From positions 210,823 through 274,822 of the forward strand of contig NMRB01000080.1 of assembly GCA_002633025.1 (NCBI GenBank): 64,000 bases of DNA, read 5' to 3'. The notes under the pieces are model-generated. The model saw nothing but the letters and a program-made list of their open reading frames with translations, made no database searches and was not told the origin of the DNA. The position numbers and the translations under genes are program-made. Of this stretch, positions 10,558 through 19,722 are shown one piece after another (within the stretch, counting starts at the first letter, position 1; the number at the start of each line of letters is the position of its first letter). The stretch is from Notospermus geniculatus (Eukaryota > Nemertea > Pilidiophora > Heteronemertea > Lineidae).

Positions 10558-11154
10558 TACGGCCAAACGTTGCCTGGGACTCACGAGCCATCGTCCATGT
10601 CATCCACACCAATGGCATCACTTGCAAGTTCTTCAGTCGTGAATTACATACCTTCTGGTCCCTTTGTAAATCCTGAGGGTTGTCTGTACCCAAGGGACAC
10701 ATCCCTGTCAGATTTCCCTAGATCACATGAAGCAACCCGACCTATCAATTTGACTAAACAAGTCTCCAATCAGTTCATGGAATCCACGCGTTTCGTGTCA
10801 CACAGTGGATTTGTTCGAATTGGTAAGAAGTCTGCAGTGGGACAACAAAGAGACCGTCGGTCATACACTTGTAAATTCTGTGAAAAATCGTTTCGTTGGG
10901 CGTCTAGTCTCAATGTTCACCTTGTGAGCCACACGAACGAAGGATATCGATGTTCCGTTTGCGGGAAGGCATTCTACCAGTGTTCAGACTTGGATCGTCA
11001 TATCATGACACACACTGTTCGGTGTAGTTGCTCAAAGTGTGGAAAGATGTTCAAAAACTCTCTGGGCCTCCGTGCTCATTTGTCACTAGTGCATGGATCA
11101 GTGGTGGATGGGGATGCAAACAAGGTCAAAAAAGGACAGAGTCGTTTACCATGA
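10558..11154 (+). CDS. Terminal exon 1-10, long lead plus three C2H2 fingers
   Basis: The acceptor catctatttttcag ends at 10557; phase 0, 198 residues, the longest finger exon in the window. About 100 residues of Ser/Pro/Thr-rich, probably disordered sequence precede three fingers with helices WASSLNV, QCSDLDR and NSLGLRA. Fingers 2 and 3 are joined by a short HTVRCS link without TGEKP, and finger 3 has H-x4-H. The tail NKVKKGQSRLP is basic. Confidence 0.86.
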   Translation, partial: YGQTLPGTHEPSSMSSTPMASLASSSVVNYIPSGPFVNPEGCLYPRDTSLSDFPRSHEATRPINLTKQVSNQFMESTRFVSHSGFVRIGKKSAVGQQRDRRSYTCKFCEKSFRWASSLNVHLVSHTNEGYRCSVCGKAFYQCSDLDRHIMTHTVRCSCSKCGKMFKNSLGLRAHLSLVHGSVVDGDANKVKKGQSRLP

Positions 11155-11553
11155 TCATAGATTAGTAGTGAGTTTTTCCCCATTTCGATGTGATGAATTT
11201 TATACACACGAGTTCCATGCTAGCAATTTATTTTACAAAACATGGCTTGCAATGTTGCTGCATCTGAAATGACAATATGTTTACAAACTCGAATAACTGC
11301 CATTTGTTCCTGAATCCAGTTCAGTGACTTCTCAGGCAGGTGACATTCAAGTCAGCGTTGACCTTAATCCTCTCAGTCTGCATTTCTCTAGGATGCTTTC
11401 TAGTGATTATTGACCCACCATGGCGATGTGGGCGAGCTTGCCCCTGAGACACTTGTTGACACACCTTGTTAGATTCACACACTCAGTACCTAAATGGTAC
11501 TTCAGGTGAACTCTGTTACATAACTAACTCCAGACCCTAATTTGTACTTGCAG
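11155..11553. other. Spacer, nothing recognised
   Basis: About 400 bases of noncoding sequence between exons 1-10 and 1-11. Confidence 0.5.
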
Positions 11554-11862
11554 TCCAAGGAGACATCAGAACTTCTGCAAAATACCAGCTCGGGGAATCC
11601 ATGTCCCGTGTGTCATCGATTTTTCACCCAGAGGAATTCCTTAATCGTGCACATGAGGCGGCACACCGGGGAAAAACCATTCGAGTGTCAAGTCTGCAAC
11701 ATGCGATTTTCACACACAGGGTCCCTCAAGCGTCATACTCGTGTCCACACTGGGGAGAGACCTTATGTTTGTCATGTGTGTCAGAAGGGGTTTATTCAGG
11801 CCAGTGATCTGAAATCTCATCTGTTTGCACGCCATAATGTTCTAAAGCAAACCAGGAAATGA
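11554..11862 (+). CDS. Terminal exon 1-11, three C2H2 fingers
   Basis: The acceptor tttgtacttgcag ends at 11553; phase 0, 102 residues. Three canonical fingers have helices QRNSLIV, HTGSLKR and QASDLKS, joined by TGEKPF and TGERPY. The acceptor differs from the tgtatttttcag class, and the finger style (CPVCHRFF...) is closer to exons 1-31 and 1-32 than to its left neighbours. AATAAA at 12479 is a candidate 3' end signal. Confidence 0.88.
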   Translation, partial: SKETSELLQNTSSGNPCPVCHRFFTQRNSLIVHMRRHTGEKPFECQVCNMRFSHTGSLKRHTRVHTGERPYVCHVCQKGFIQASDLKSHLFARHNVLKQTRK

Positions 11863-12542
11863 CAAGTGTAACCATGCAGAGACATAAACTGTTCGAGAAA
11901 CAGTGGATTTAGGTACAAGGTGCTCTTGATTCAAGATCAGTGTATTTTATGCCCCCAGAGAAAGATAACATTGCGGGACATGGATCTTTTGCGTTGGTCA
12001 CCCATCCAAGAACTGACCATGCTCTACATGGGGCCACTGCACCCCCCCCCCCAGCTTTATGGCACGGCCTAACCCGCTGGCAGTGAAGATTTTCTTCATG
12101 GCAGAGTGGTTGATGTGACAGTTTATACGTATATCAAGCTGGTTCTGCATCTGTCAAGTTTTTGTGAATCACGTACACAAGTAAATTGTATTCACGTCCT
12201 TGTCAGTTTGTGTTGTCTGTTTGCTTGACATCAAATTATGTAAATAGGCCCCTCCCCCTCCCAAACATCGGAGATGTCCATACCTCCAGAACTCTACAAA
12301 CTTTGGGAAACCAAAGCTCATAACCCCTGGAGGCATCATTCGCATATCTTTACTACAGTCTGCATTTTCCTCTGAATTCCACCCCTAGGAATTGTGGGAA
12401 AATTCATGTCAGCTTGTCCTACGAAACCCCAAAAAGTAAGGGGCCCATGTTTCATATTCATTCTTCATTTATTGAAGGAATAAAGTTGTCGGTACTTCTC
12501 AATTCCGAAACTTAACGTGGCTTGTGACTTCTTATATTGCAG
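11863..12542. other. Spacer with a poly(A)-like signal
   Basis: Noncoding. AATAAA at 12479 lies about 60 bases before the acceptor of exon 1-12, a spacing that would let cleavage and splicing compete. Confidence 0.45.
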
Positions 12543-12905
12543 CTCACAGTTTTTCGAAGTGGTGGTAGGACAGTCACAGTGTCTGGACGGGGCGCTGGTT
12601 CCAATCGCCCTCAGGAATGTGGTCCTCGTGAAATAAAGAGATGTAGTATGTGCAGTTTTGTTGGAATCCTGGAAACGCACATGCATGTACATAAAACCGA
12701 AGGACGACCGTATGTCTGCAACATTTGCGGCAGAGCCTTTAAACTTTCTACTACTCTGCGGGATCATAGATACATCCACACTGGTGAAAGACCCTTCCCT
12801 TGTCCGAAATGTGAGAAAAGATTCACCCAGAAGAGTAACTTGAAACGTCATATACATTTAGTCCATAAGACGCTACCCGAAAACTTCTGGAACAAGTACA
12901 CGTAA
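12543..12905 (+). CDS. Terminal exon 1-12, two C2H2 fingers plus a shortened one
   Basis: The acceptor cttatattgcag ends at 12542; phase 0, 120 residues. An N-terminal C-x2-C with two close histidines (CSMCSFV...HMHVH) is too short for a full finger and is probably a deletion derivative. Two canonical fingers follow, helices LSTTLRD and QKSNLKR, with a TGERPF linker and H-x4-H at the end. The lead is Gly/Arg-rich (RSGGRTVTVSGRGAG). Confidence 0.85.
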   Translation, partial: LTVFRSGGRTVTVSGRGAGSNRPQECGPREIKRCSMCSFVGILETHMHVHKTEGRPYVCNICGRAFKLSTTLRDHRYIHTGERPFPCPKCEKRFTQKSNLKRHIHLVHKTLPENFWNKYT

Positions 12906-12995
12906 TAAGTAACAAGAAATGGCATTTGTGAGGATAGGTCCAGAGAGAATTGTCCCAAGTTGTAAATAGAGTTGTTCACCCAAGTCACGATTTTC

Positions 12996-13195
12996 AGCTC
13001 ACCTGGGGTGAGCTTGTCGTGGTGCTGCGTCTGTTAGCAGGGCACGTTTCGTAACCACTGGGGCTATTGATTTGGAACTTTGTACATATATACCCTAGGT
13101 CAGATGACCTATGACACCAAGTTTCGGTCCGATTTGTGGCCACAGTAGAGCAGTCTTTGCCATTGTTGAGCCTGGTCTTTAATCAAACGATTTAA
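12996..13195. repeat. Dispersed repeat with gggtgagct/ttagcagggcacgtttc core
   Basis: The segment with agctcacctggggtgagctt and gttagcagggcacgtttc recurs at 52772-52861, where it carries a cgtc-rich microsatellite. The rest of 12906-13381 is unremarkable. It is likely a dispersed nonautonomous element. Confidence 0.6.
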
Positions 13196-13381
13196 CCATA
13201 ACACCATGAACAGAAGACAACTTATTCTCTTACACCATCGCCAACATGATTTTATGCCTACAACTCACAGGGAATTCGCAAATTCGGACTGGAGAATCCG
13301 CTTTGAAAGTGTATTAGGTGTGAACGTGGTTATACATAAACTTACTACAAAGAACGTACATACTATATTTTTTTATTGCAG

Positions 13382-14194
13382 GTTGATAAATACATTGCGA
13401 GGAAGTTGGTGGGTCTGGATGATTCAAAATGGAATGTGCTCTGCTGTGCACACTGTCCAGTTGTGGAGGACCTGGCAGAAAAGCTTCAAACATTAATTGC
13501 ACTGAACAAGCAAATTCTTGACCTCCTCGAGAAGCAGCAAGGTCCTGTGCAAGTGGTCAATGTGCAAGCAGACCAAGAAGGCTTTGTAAAGGTGACTCCA
13601 GAACCACCAGCAGATGACCCAGTCAGAATTGACAGTGCAAGCAATCAGCCTGCCGAGGCATCAGCATCTGTAAATGTAGGCCTACCGCGAAGTCTTCCGA
13701 ATGACCCCCCTATCGAGGATCAACTGCACCAGCTTGCAAACATCCGTCTTCCTCCATCTGCAAAGAAAAGGAAAGTTGCCGATACCGTAGCGATAGGACT
13801 CAAGAGATCACCGGTGTGCATTGGAAGTGAGAAAGTGAACATCATTAGGAAGGAAGTTCCTTTGGCAAACAACCCCAACAAATTTGAAACTGATGTCATC
13901 ATTCCAAAATCTCTGATCAAGTCAGCAATGGCCATTGCGGATAATCCCAGTGATGGGAAAACATTTTTAAAAGTCCTTGTCCTGAGCATTTATGACAAAG
14001 AGGACCTCCGGGGACGATGTGTCATGGGGAATCATCAGATGAGGAAGGCTGCGTTGTCCCCCAATCGTATGAAGGCCTGCCGAAAGGCACTGTTAAGCAA
14101 ATGTTGCCCCGCCGGTGCAGACCCACAAGAGGTCTGGCGTGATGCGTACAAAAAGCTTGACAGTGCTCTTCGGCAGTGGGACTTCTCAGAATGA
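13382..14194 (+). CDS. Terminal exon encoding a BEN domain
   Basis: The acceptor ttttttattgcag ends at 13381; phase 0, 270 residues, stop tga. Residues 1-55 include a leucine-rich helix (LAEKLQTLIALNKQILDLLE). Residues 55-150 are low complexity with an SV40-like nuclear signal SAKKRKV. Residues about 155-262 match the BEN family: KVNIIRKEVP near the start, then KTFLKVLVLSIYDKEDLRGR, MRKAALSPNRMKACRKALL and a final DAYKKLDSALRQW helix. BEN domains bind DNA and mediate chromatin contacts, and in vertebrate NACC proteins follow a BTB domain. Here the BEN domain is one option within a zinc-finger array. Confidence 0.85.
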   Translation, partial: VDKYIARKLVGLDDSKWNVLCCAHCPVVEDLAEKLQTLIALNKQILDLLEKQQGPVQVVNVQADQEGFVKVTPEPPADDPVRIDSASNQPAEASASVNVGLPRSLPNDPPIEDQLHQLANIRLPPSAKKRKVADTVAIGLKRSPVCIGSEKVNIIRKEVPLANNPNKFETDVIIPKSLIKSAMAIADNPSDGKTFLKVLVLSIYDKEDLRGRCVMGNHQMRKAALSPNRMKACRKALLSKCCPAGADPQEVWRDAYKKLDSALRQWDFSE

Positions 14195-14622
14195 ACCATC
14201 TGAGGATTCCCACACATTGTCCCAGGAAGTTAAATTGAAATGTTCCATAAGCCGTAACATTTGTTATTTGTTCTTCTGGTACATTCACCCAGGTGAGCAC
14301 ATGGTCCATGGACCATTTCATGTAGTTCATCTCATAAATGTCCTTGGATTCAGTCTTCAAAATAGAGGAATATAATCAGATACTCCAACATTGTCAGTGT
14401 GAAATGTCTTCTTTCTTGTATTGTCGGATTATTGGAGACCTTTCCCATGGAGGACCTTGTCTCTGAATGTGACATCTTTGCCTTCCTAGCACCCAGAAAC
14501 TTTGTATTGAGGTTCTCATATTTTGCAAATAATGGCGAAATGGTGTTGTCAACTGGGACCTCCTGATGCAAGCAGAATACTGTGGCAAGTTTTATCCCTC
14601 TTCCCTCTCTCTGTCATTGCAG
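14195..14622. repeat. Spacer with a dispersed gtgagcacatggtccatgg repeat
   Basis: Positions 14257-14320 (ttgttcttctggtac, then gtgagcacatggtccatgg) recur at 36337-36406 and in part at 58475-58508. Nothing else is recognised. Confidence 0.55.
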
Positions 14623-15057
14623 TTTGATTTCGTGCATCGATCAGCCACCATTTCTGCCAAGAATCCTACTAACACACTCTTTGCATGTGATATCTGTGGC
14701 CAACTCGACTCGAACGAAGAAGATTTTCGATCACATCAACGTTCGCATCTTGATGAGTGCCCTCACCAGTGCTCGATATGCAGTCGAGTGTTCGCCAAAA
14801 GCACGGCCCTGTATGCCCACCACCGCATCCACGTTGTTGACAAACCTCTTAAATGCACTGTGTGTGGGCGAGGGTTTGCCAGGAAAGAGACACTGAGAGT
14901 ACACATGAATAGCCATTCATCGAATTATAAGTGCACAGTGTGTGGACACTGTAGCTCCTCCAACTTCAATCTGCGGATTCACATGAGGACACATGAAAAA
15001 AACCGGCCACGTGGAAGACAGGCCTGGCAAGGAACTTATCAACCTCCTCCTCACTGA
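14623..15057 (+). CDS. Terminal exon 1-14, four C2H2 fingers
   Basis: The acceptor ctctgtcattgcag ends at 14622; phase 0, 144 residues. Four fingers, the most in any exon here, have helices NEEDFRS, KSTALYA, RKETLRV and SNFNLRI. Linkers are mixed (LDECPHQ, VDKPLK, SSNYK) with no canonical TGEKP. The tail KKNRPRGRQAWQGTYQPPPH is basic. The stop at 15055-15057 is only 24 bases from the first base of the next exon. Confidence 0.87.
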   Translation, partial: FDFVHRSATISAKNPTNTLFACDICGQLDSNEEDFRSHQRSHLDECPHQCSICSRVFAKSTALYAHHRIHVVDKPLKCTVCGRGFARKETLRVHMNSHSSNYKCTVCGHCSSSNFNLRIHMRTHEKNRPRGRQAWQGTYQPPPH

Positions 15058-15081
15058 AAATTCTCTGTTCTTGTTTTGCAG

Positions 15082-15378
15082 TTTGAGCAACCGCCATCAT
15101 TTCAGCCGCAGCCTGGCTACACGTGTTATATTTGTGGGTTTTTCTCCTCATCCAAAGAAAATCTTGAAACCCATGTTACAAGGAATCATTGGGCAAGGCG
15201 GTTCGTGTGCAACATCTGTGGAAAAGCTTTCAAACGGAAATTTACTTTGCGGGAGCACATACGCATTCATACGGGAGAGAAGCCTCATCAGTGTAAAATC
15301 TGTGGCAAATGCTTCACCCAGAGAGGGACACTTCTGGGTCACCAGTTGATACACATGAGACAGAAAACAGTGACCTGA
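15082..15378 (+). CDS. Terminal exon 1-15, three C2H2 fingers
   Basis: The acceptor ttcttgttttgcag ends at 15081; phase 0, 98 residues. The helices are SKENLET, RKFTLRE and QRGTLLG. Finger 1 has H-x4-H and runs straight into ARRFVC without TGEKP. Both 1-14 and 1-15 begin with F-[DE], suggesting duplication. AATAAA at 15587 is the nearest downstream poly(A)-like signal and may serve both exons. Confidence 0.87.
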   Translation, partial: FEQPPSFQPQPGYTCYICGFFSSSKENLETHVTRNHWARRFVCNICGKAFKRKFTLREHIRIHTGEKPHQCKICGKCFTQRGTLLGHQLIHMRQKTVT

Positions 15379-15650
15379 GTTGTGCTTGCATTGGTATGTG
15401 CTACGGGGTCACCAGTTGGTGCCCCAGGATAGGAAAAAAACAGATCTGGGATTTGCTGGCATTGGTACCAATATGTTTTTCATGGTCACTAGTTGGTGCA
15501 ACAGGATTGCAAAAAAAAACTGATCAGAGAATAGAGATTTTGGTTGTATTATTGCAGGTATCTGCTGTGTGGTCACCAGGGTGTCAAATAAAAAGCAGAT
15601 CCAGGACTTCTGTACATGAAGTAACCTCTGATCATCTATTATCTTTCCAG

Positions 15651-15875
15651 ATGTTCTACAAGAAAGTACGAGTACGATATGGCGATAACATCGTCTCCCG
15701 ATACCGTTGCGATTTCTGCGGCTGCATCACCACAAAACTCTCGCACCTCAAAGATCATTTCAAAAGACACACAGGCGAGCGGCCTTTCACTTGCAGTGTT
15801 TGTAATAGGTCCTTCGCGCGAAAAGGCTCACTGAAACGTCACATGATGATTCACATGAACTTGACACCTCAGTAG
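15651..15875 (+). CDS. Terminal exon 1-16, two fingers, first of the ttgtctttccag cluster
   Basis: The acceptor ctattatctttccag ends at 15650; phase 0, 74 residues starting MFYKKVRVRYGD. Two fingers have helices KLSHLKD and RKGSLKR with a TGERPF linker; finger 1 lacks the usual aromatic residue. An intronic block gtaactctgatcatct precedes the acceptor, as in the eight later members. The initial ATG belongs to the exon edge and need not be a start codon. Confidence 0.87.
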   Translation: MFYKKVRVRYGDNIVSRYRCDFCGCITTKLSHLKDHFKRHTGERPFTCSVCNRSFARKGSLKRHMMIHMNLTPQ

Positions 15876-16219
15876 CATTTCACATTGCCACATGATTCAG
15901 GAACAGACGGTGCATTATTATGCTCTGGGATAAAAGTTGTCTTTGCTTTTCTGCAGATACGTGCAGTGGGGTCATCAGTTGGTGCCACCAGGCATGCCAG
16001 GATTGAAAGTCCAAATCTGAGATTGTGCTAGCATTGATACCAAGACATTCTGCACAATCATCAGTTGTGCAGCAGGATTGTATAAAAACCTAATCTTAGA
16101 TTTAGGTTGCATCAGTGCCGGTATCTCCTTTATGGTCACCAGTTGGTGAACCAGGATATAAAAACGAGATCCAAAACTTGCATACATTAGGTAACTCCGA
16201 TCATCTATTGTCTTTCCAG

Positions 16220-16444
16220 ATATTGTACAAGAAAGTACGAGTCCGATCTGAAAATAATATCGTCTGGCAGTACCATTGCAATTTCTGCAGCTACATCACC
16301 AAAAAACTCTCCAGCCTCAAAGATCATGTGAAAAGACACACGGGCGAGCGGCCTTTCACGTGCAATGTTTGTAAAAAGTCTTTCGCACGAAAATTCACTG
16401 TGAAAATTCACATGCTGACTCACAAGAAGTTGACATCTCAGTAG
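16220..16444 (+). CDS. Terminal exon 1-17, two C2H2 fingers
   Basis: The acceptor attgtctttccag ends at 16219; phase 0, 74 residues. The first codon is ATA where sister exons have ATG, showing that the ATG is not needed. The helices are KLSSLKD and RKFTVKI, the second diverged from the RK[DG][ST]LKR pattern of its sisters. The tail is HKKLTSQ. Confidence 0.87.
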   Translation: MLYKKVRVRSENNIVWQYHCNFCSYITKKLSSLKDHVKRHTGERPFTCNVCKKSFARKFTVKIHMLTHKKLTSQ

Positions 16445-16600
16445 CATTTCACATTTTCATGTGTTTCAGGAACTGTATGTGCATTTTCATGCACTCAGGC
16501 ATGACTGAGGGTGGAAAGTGTGCTTGCTTTGGTGCAGATATATGCACTGGGGTCATCAGGAGGTGCACCAAGTAACTCTGATCATCTGTTGTCTTTCCAG

Positions 16601-16825
16601 ATGTTATACAAGAGAATACAAGTTCAACATGGCAAGAGCCTCGTCACCCAATACCACTGCAAGTTCTGCAGCTACATTACCATAAACTTATCTCACATTA
16701 AAGATCATGTCATGAGACACACGGGCGAGCGGCCTTTCACTTGCAATATTTGTAATAAGTCTTTCGCACGAAAAGGCACGCTGAAACGTCACATGAAGAC
16801 TCACATGGAGTTGACATTTCAGTAG
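16601..16825 (+). CDS. Terminal exon 1-18, two C2H2 fingers
   Basis: The acceptor gttgtctttccag ends at 16600; phase 0, 74 residues. The helices are NLSHIKD and RKGTLKR, the linker TGERPF and the tail ELTFQ. Exon and flanks are almost the same as exon 1-22, so one probably derived from the other recently. Confidence 0.87.
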   Translation: MLYKRIQVQHGKSLVTQYHCKFCSYITINLSHIKDHVMRHTGERPFTCNICNKSFARKGTLKRHMKTHMELTFQ

Positions 16826-16980
16826 CATTTCACATTTTCACGTGTTTCAGGAACTGTATGTGCCTTTTCATGCACTGACGTGACTGGAGATAGAAAATGT
16901 GCTTGCTTATAGGGCAGATATATGCAGTCGGGTCATCAGTCGGTGCACCAAGTAACTCTGATCATCTGTTGTCTTTCCAG

Positions 16981-17205
16981 ATGCTATACAAGAAAGTGCA
17001 AGTTCAATATGGCGACATCATCGCCAACCAGCACCACTGCAAGTTGTGCAACCACATTGCCATGAAAGTCTCGCACCTTAAAGAGCATGTGAAAACACAC
17101 ACCGGCGAGCGGCCTTTCACTTGCAGTGTTTGTAATCAGGCTTTCAGACGAAAAGACACGCTGAAACGTCACAAGTTGACTCACATGAAGTCCAAATCTC
17201 GGTAG
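16981..17205 (+). CDS. Terminal exon 1-19, two C2H2 fingers
   Basis: The acceptor gttgtctttccag ends at 16980; phase 0, 74 residues. The helices are KVSHLKE and RKDTLKR. It is the intact relative of the decayed copy at 18061-18243, sharing the NHIAMK and NQ[AS]FRRK words. Confidence 0.87.
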   Translation: MLYKKVQVQYGDIIANQHHCKLCNHIAMKVSHLKEHVKTHTGERPFTCSVCNQAFRRKDTLKRHKLTHMKSKSR

Positions 17206-17704
17206 CATTTCACACTGTCAAGTGTTTCAGGAAGAGTATGTGCATGATAATGCACTGGGATGAAACTGTGCTTGCTTTGGTGCAGATATATGCAGTCAGG
17301 TCATCAATTGATGCACCAGGAATGATTGAAAAATTGGATCTGAGATTGTGCCTCCATTGTTATCAATACATGGTCGCTATTTAGTGCACCGGGATTACCA
17401 CCAAAACTGATCAGCGATTGTGGTTGTGCCGGTGCAGATATGTGCTGTCAGCACACCGGGATAGAAAAACAACATGCAAGGTCATGTGTTAGACAGTTAT
17501 CAGCTGGATCCATGATGGTGGCCACATTGTGCAGATATCTGAAATGGGTCCCAACAGTTGTTGCTCCAAGATAAAAATTTTAAAAAATTTCCATTTCATT
17601 GATGCCAATTCATGCTAGAGACACCAGTTGATGTACTTGGATGACAAAGCCAGATCTTCAATTTGCATACACTAAGTAACTTCGATCATCTATTGTCTTT
17701 CCAG
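17206..17704. repeat. Spacer of the cluster, duplicated at 18241-18585 and 18840-19126
   Basis: Words such as ggtgcagatatatgcagt, ccagttgatgcacttggatg and a tttaaaaaatt stretch recur in the spacers of exons 1-20, 1-21 and 1-22. The duplication unit therefore covered exon plus 300-500 bases of intron. Confidence 0.7.
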
Positions 17705-17944
17705 ATGTTATACGAGAGAGTACAAGTTCAACATGGCAAGAGCCTCACCACCCAGTACCATTGCAAGTCCTGCAGCTACATTACCATAAACTTAACTCAC
17801 ATTAAAGATCATGTCAGAACACACACTGGCGAGCGGTCTTTCACTTGCAGTATTTGTAATAAGTCTTTCGCCCGAAAAGACACACTGAAACGTCACAAGC
17901 TGACTCACATGAACTTGCCATCTCTGAAACACATGAAAATGTGA
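17705..17944 (+). CDS. Terminal exon 1-20, two C2H2 fingers
   Basis: The acceptor attgtctttccag ends at 17704; phase 0, 79 residues. The helices are NLTHIKD and RKDTLKR and the linker is TGERSF. The reading frame runs five residues past its sisters (LKHMKM) because the usual stop after LPS is replaced by ctgaaacac. Confidence 0.86.
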   Translation: MLYERVQVQHGKSLTTQYHCKSCSYITINLTHIKDHVRTHTGERSFTCSICNKSFARKDTLKRHKLTHMNLPSLKHMKM

Positions 17945-18060
17945 AATGCTACCAAGATCATCTCGGTAGCATTTCGCATTTTCATGTCTTTCAGGCACAG
18001 TATGTGCATTTTCATGTGCTGGCATGACTAGGGAAGGAAAATGTAGTTATAATACATGAA

Positions 18061-18243
18061 AGTAACCAATACCACTGCAAGTTCTGCAACCATATTGCCA
18101 TGAAAATCTCGCACCTTAAAGAGCATGCGAAACACACACAGGCAGGTGTGTTCTTTCACTTGCAGTGTTTGTAATCAGTCGTTCAGACGAAAAGACACTA
18201 AAATGTCACAAATCGATTCACGTGAAGTCCAGATCACAGTAGC
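18061..18243 (+). pseudogene. Decayed copy of a two-finger exon
   Basis: The stretch aligns to exon 1-19 from the first finger onward (NQYHCKFCNHIAMKISHLKEH). It lacks the acceptor and the 5' third of the exon, carries an indel in the linker (acacacaggcaggtgtgttc for a TGERPF linker) and a deletion in finger 2 that joins RRKD to TKMSQ. It cannot make two fingers in one frame. Confidence 0.8.
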
Positions 18244-18585
18244 ATTTCACACTGTCAAGTGTTTCAGGAAGAGTGTGTGCATTATCATGCACTGGGATGA
18301 AACTGTGCTTGCTTTGGTGCAGATATATGCAGTCGGGTCATCAGTTGATGCACCAGGATTGAAAAATTGGATATGAGATTGTGATTCCATTGTTATCAAT
18401 ACATGGCCACTATTTAGTGCCGGGATTGCCACCAAAAGTGATCAACGATTGTGGTTGCGCCGGTGCAGATATCTGTTGTCAGTGCTCTTCACGCTAGAGT
18501 CACCAGTTGATGCACTTGGATGAAAAAGCCAGATCTTCAACTTGCATACACTAAGTAAATCTCTGATCGTCTATTGTCTTTCCAG

Positions 18586-18810
18586 ATGTTATACAAGAGA
18601 GTACAAGTTCAAGATGGCAAGAGCCTCGCCGCCCAATACCATTGCAAGTTCTGCAGCTACATTACCACAAACTTCTCTTGCATTAAAAAACATGTCAGAA
18701 GACACACGGGCGAGCGGCCTTTCACTTGCAATATTTGTAATAGGTCTTTCGCCCGAAAAGACTCACTGAAACGTCACATGCTGACTCACATGAACTTGCC
18801 ATCTCAGTAG
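18586..18810 (+). CDS. Terminal exon 1-21, two C2H2 fingers
   Basis: The acceptor attgtctttccag ends at 18585; phase 0, 74 residues. The helices are NFSCIKK and RKDSLKR. The cysteine at position 3 of helix 1 is unusual for a base-contact site. The tail is NLPSQ. Confidence 0.86.
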   Translation: MLYKRVQVQDGKSLAAQYHCKFCSYITTNFSCIKKHVRRHTGERPFTCNICNRSFARKDSLKRHMLTHMNLPSQ

Positions 18811-19126
18811 GAATTACATGTACTACTGGAACTGATAGGCGATTGTGGTTGCGTCGGTGCAGATATCCGTTGTCAGTGATAGGGATAGAAAAATAACATG
18901 CGATTTCATGTGTTGAAGAGTCATCAGCTGGATCCCTGATGGTGGTTACATTGTGCGGATATCTGCAATGGGTCCGTCAGTTGTTGCTCCAAGATAAAAT
19001 TTTAAAAAATTTTCATTTCATTGATGCCAGTTCATGCTAGAGTCACCAGTTGATGCACTTGGATGAAAAAGCCAGATCCTCAACTTGCATACACTGAGTA
19101 ACTCCGATCATCTGTTGTCTTTCCAG

Positions 19127-19351
19127 ATGTTATACAAGAGAATACAAGTTCAACATGGCAAGAGCCTCGCCACCCAATACCACTGCAAGTTCTGCAGCTA
19201 CATTACCATAAACTTCTCTCAAGTTAATGATCATGTCAAAAGACACACGGGCGAGCGGCCTTTCACTTGCAATATTTGTAATAAGTCTTTCGCACGAAAA
19301 GACACACTGAAACGTCACATGAAGACTCACATGGAGTTGACATTTCAGTAG
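19127..19351 (+). CDS. Terminal exon 1-22, two C2H2 fingers
   Basis: The acceptor gttgtctttccag ends at 19126; phase 0, 74 residues. The helices are NFSQVND and RKDTLKR. The 3' end and downstream flank match exon 1-18, while helix 1 differs at positions 1, 3, 4 and 5. Confidence 0.87.
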   Translation: MLYKRIQVQHGKSLATQYHCKFCSYITINFSQVNDHVKRHTGERPFTCNICNKSFARKDTLKRHMKTHMELTFQ

Positions 19352-19488
19352 CATTTCACATTTTCACGTGTTTCAGGAACTGTATGTGACGGGGGATGGA
19401 AAATGTGCTTGCTTTGGTGCAGATATATGCAGTGGGTCATCAGTCGGTGCACCAAGTACCTAACTCTGATCATCTATTGTCTTTCCAG

Positions 19489-19722
19489 ATGTTATACAAG
19501 AGAGTACAAGTTCAAGATGGCCAAAGCATCCTCACCCAATACCATTGCAAGTCCTGCAGCTACATTACCATAAACTCATCTCACATTAAAGATCATGTCA
19601 GAAGACACACGGGCGAGCGGCCTTTCACTTGCAGTATTTGTAATAAGTCTTTCAGGCAAAAAAGCACAGCGAAATGTCACATGTTGACTCACATGAGGAA
19701 CGTGTCTGGGGGCGGATCCTAG
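19489..19722 (+). CDS. Terminal exon 1-23, two C2H2 fingers, altered tail
   Basis: The acceptor attgtctttccag ends at 19488; phase 0, 77 residues. The helices are NSSHIKD and QKSTAKC; the second has lost the helix leucine and arginine. The usual MNLPSQ-type tail is replaced by MRNVSGGGS because unrelated G-rich sequence begins near 19700. Probably still translatable, but finger 2 may be weak. Confidence 0.82.
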   Translation: MLYKRVQVQDGQSILTQYHCKSCSYITINSSHIKDHVRRHTGERPFTCSICNKSFRQKSTAKCHMLTHMRNVSGGGS

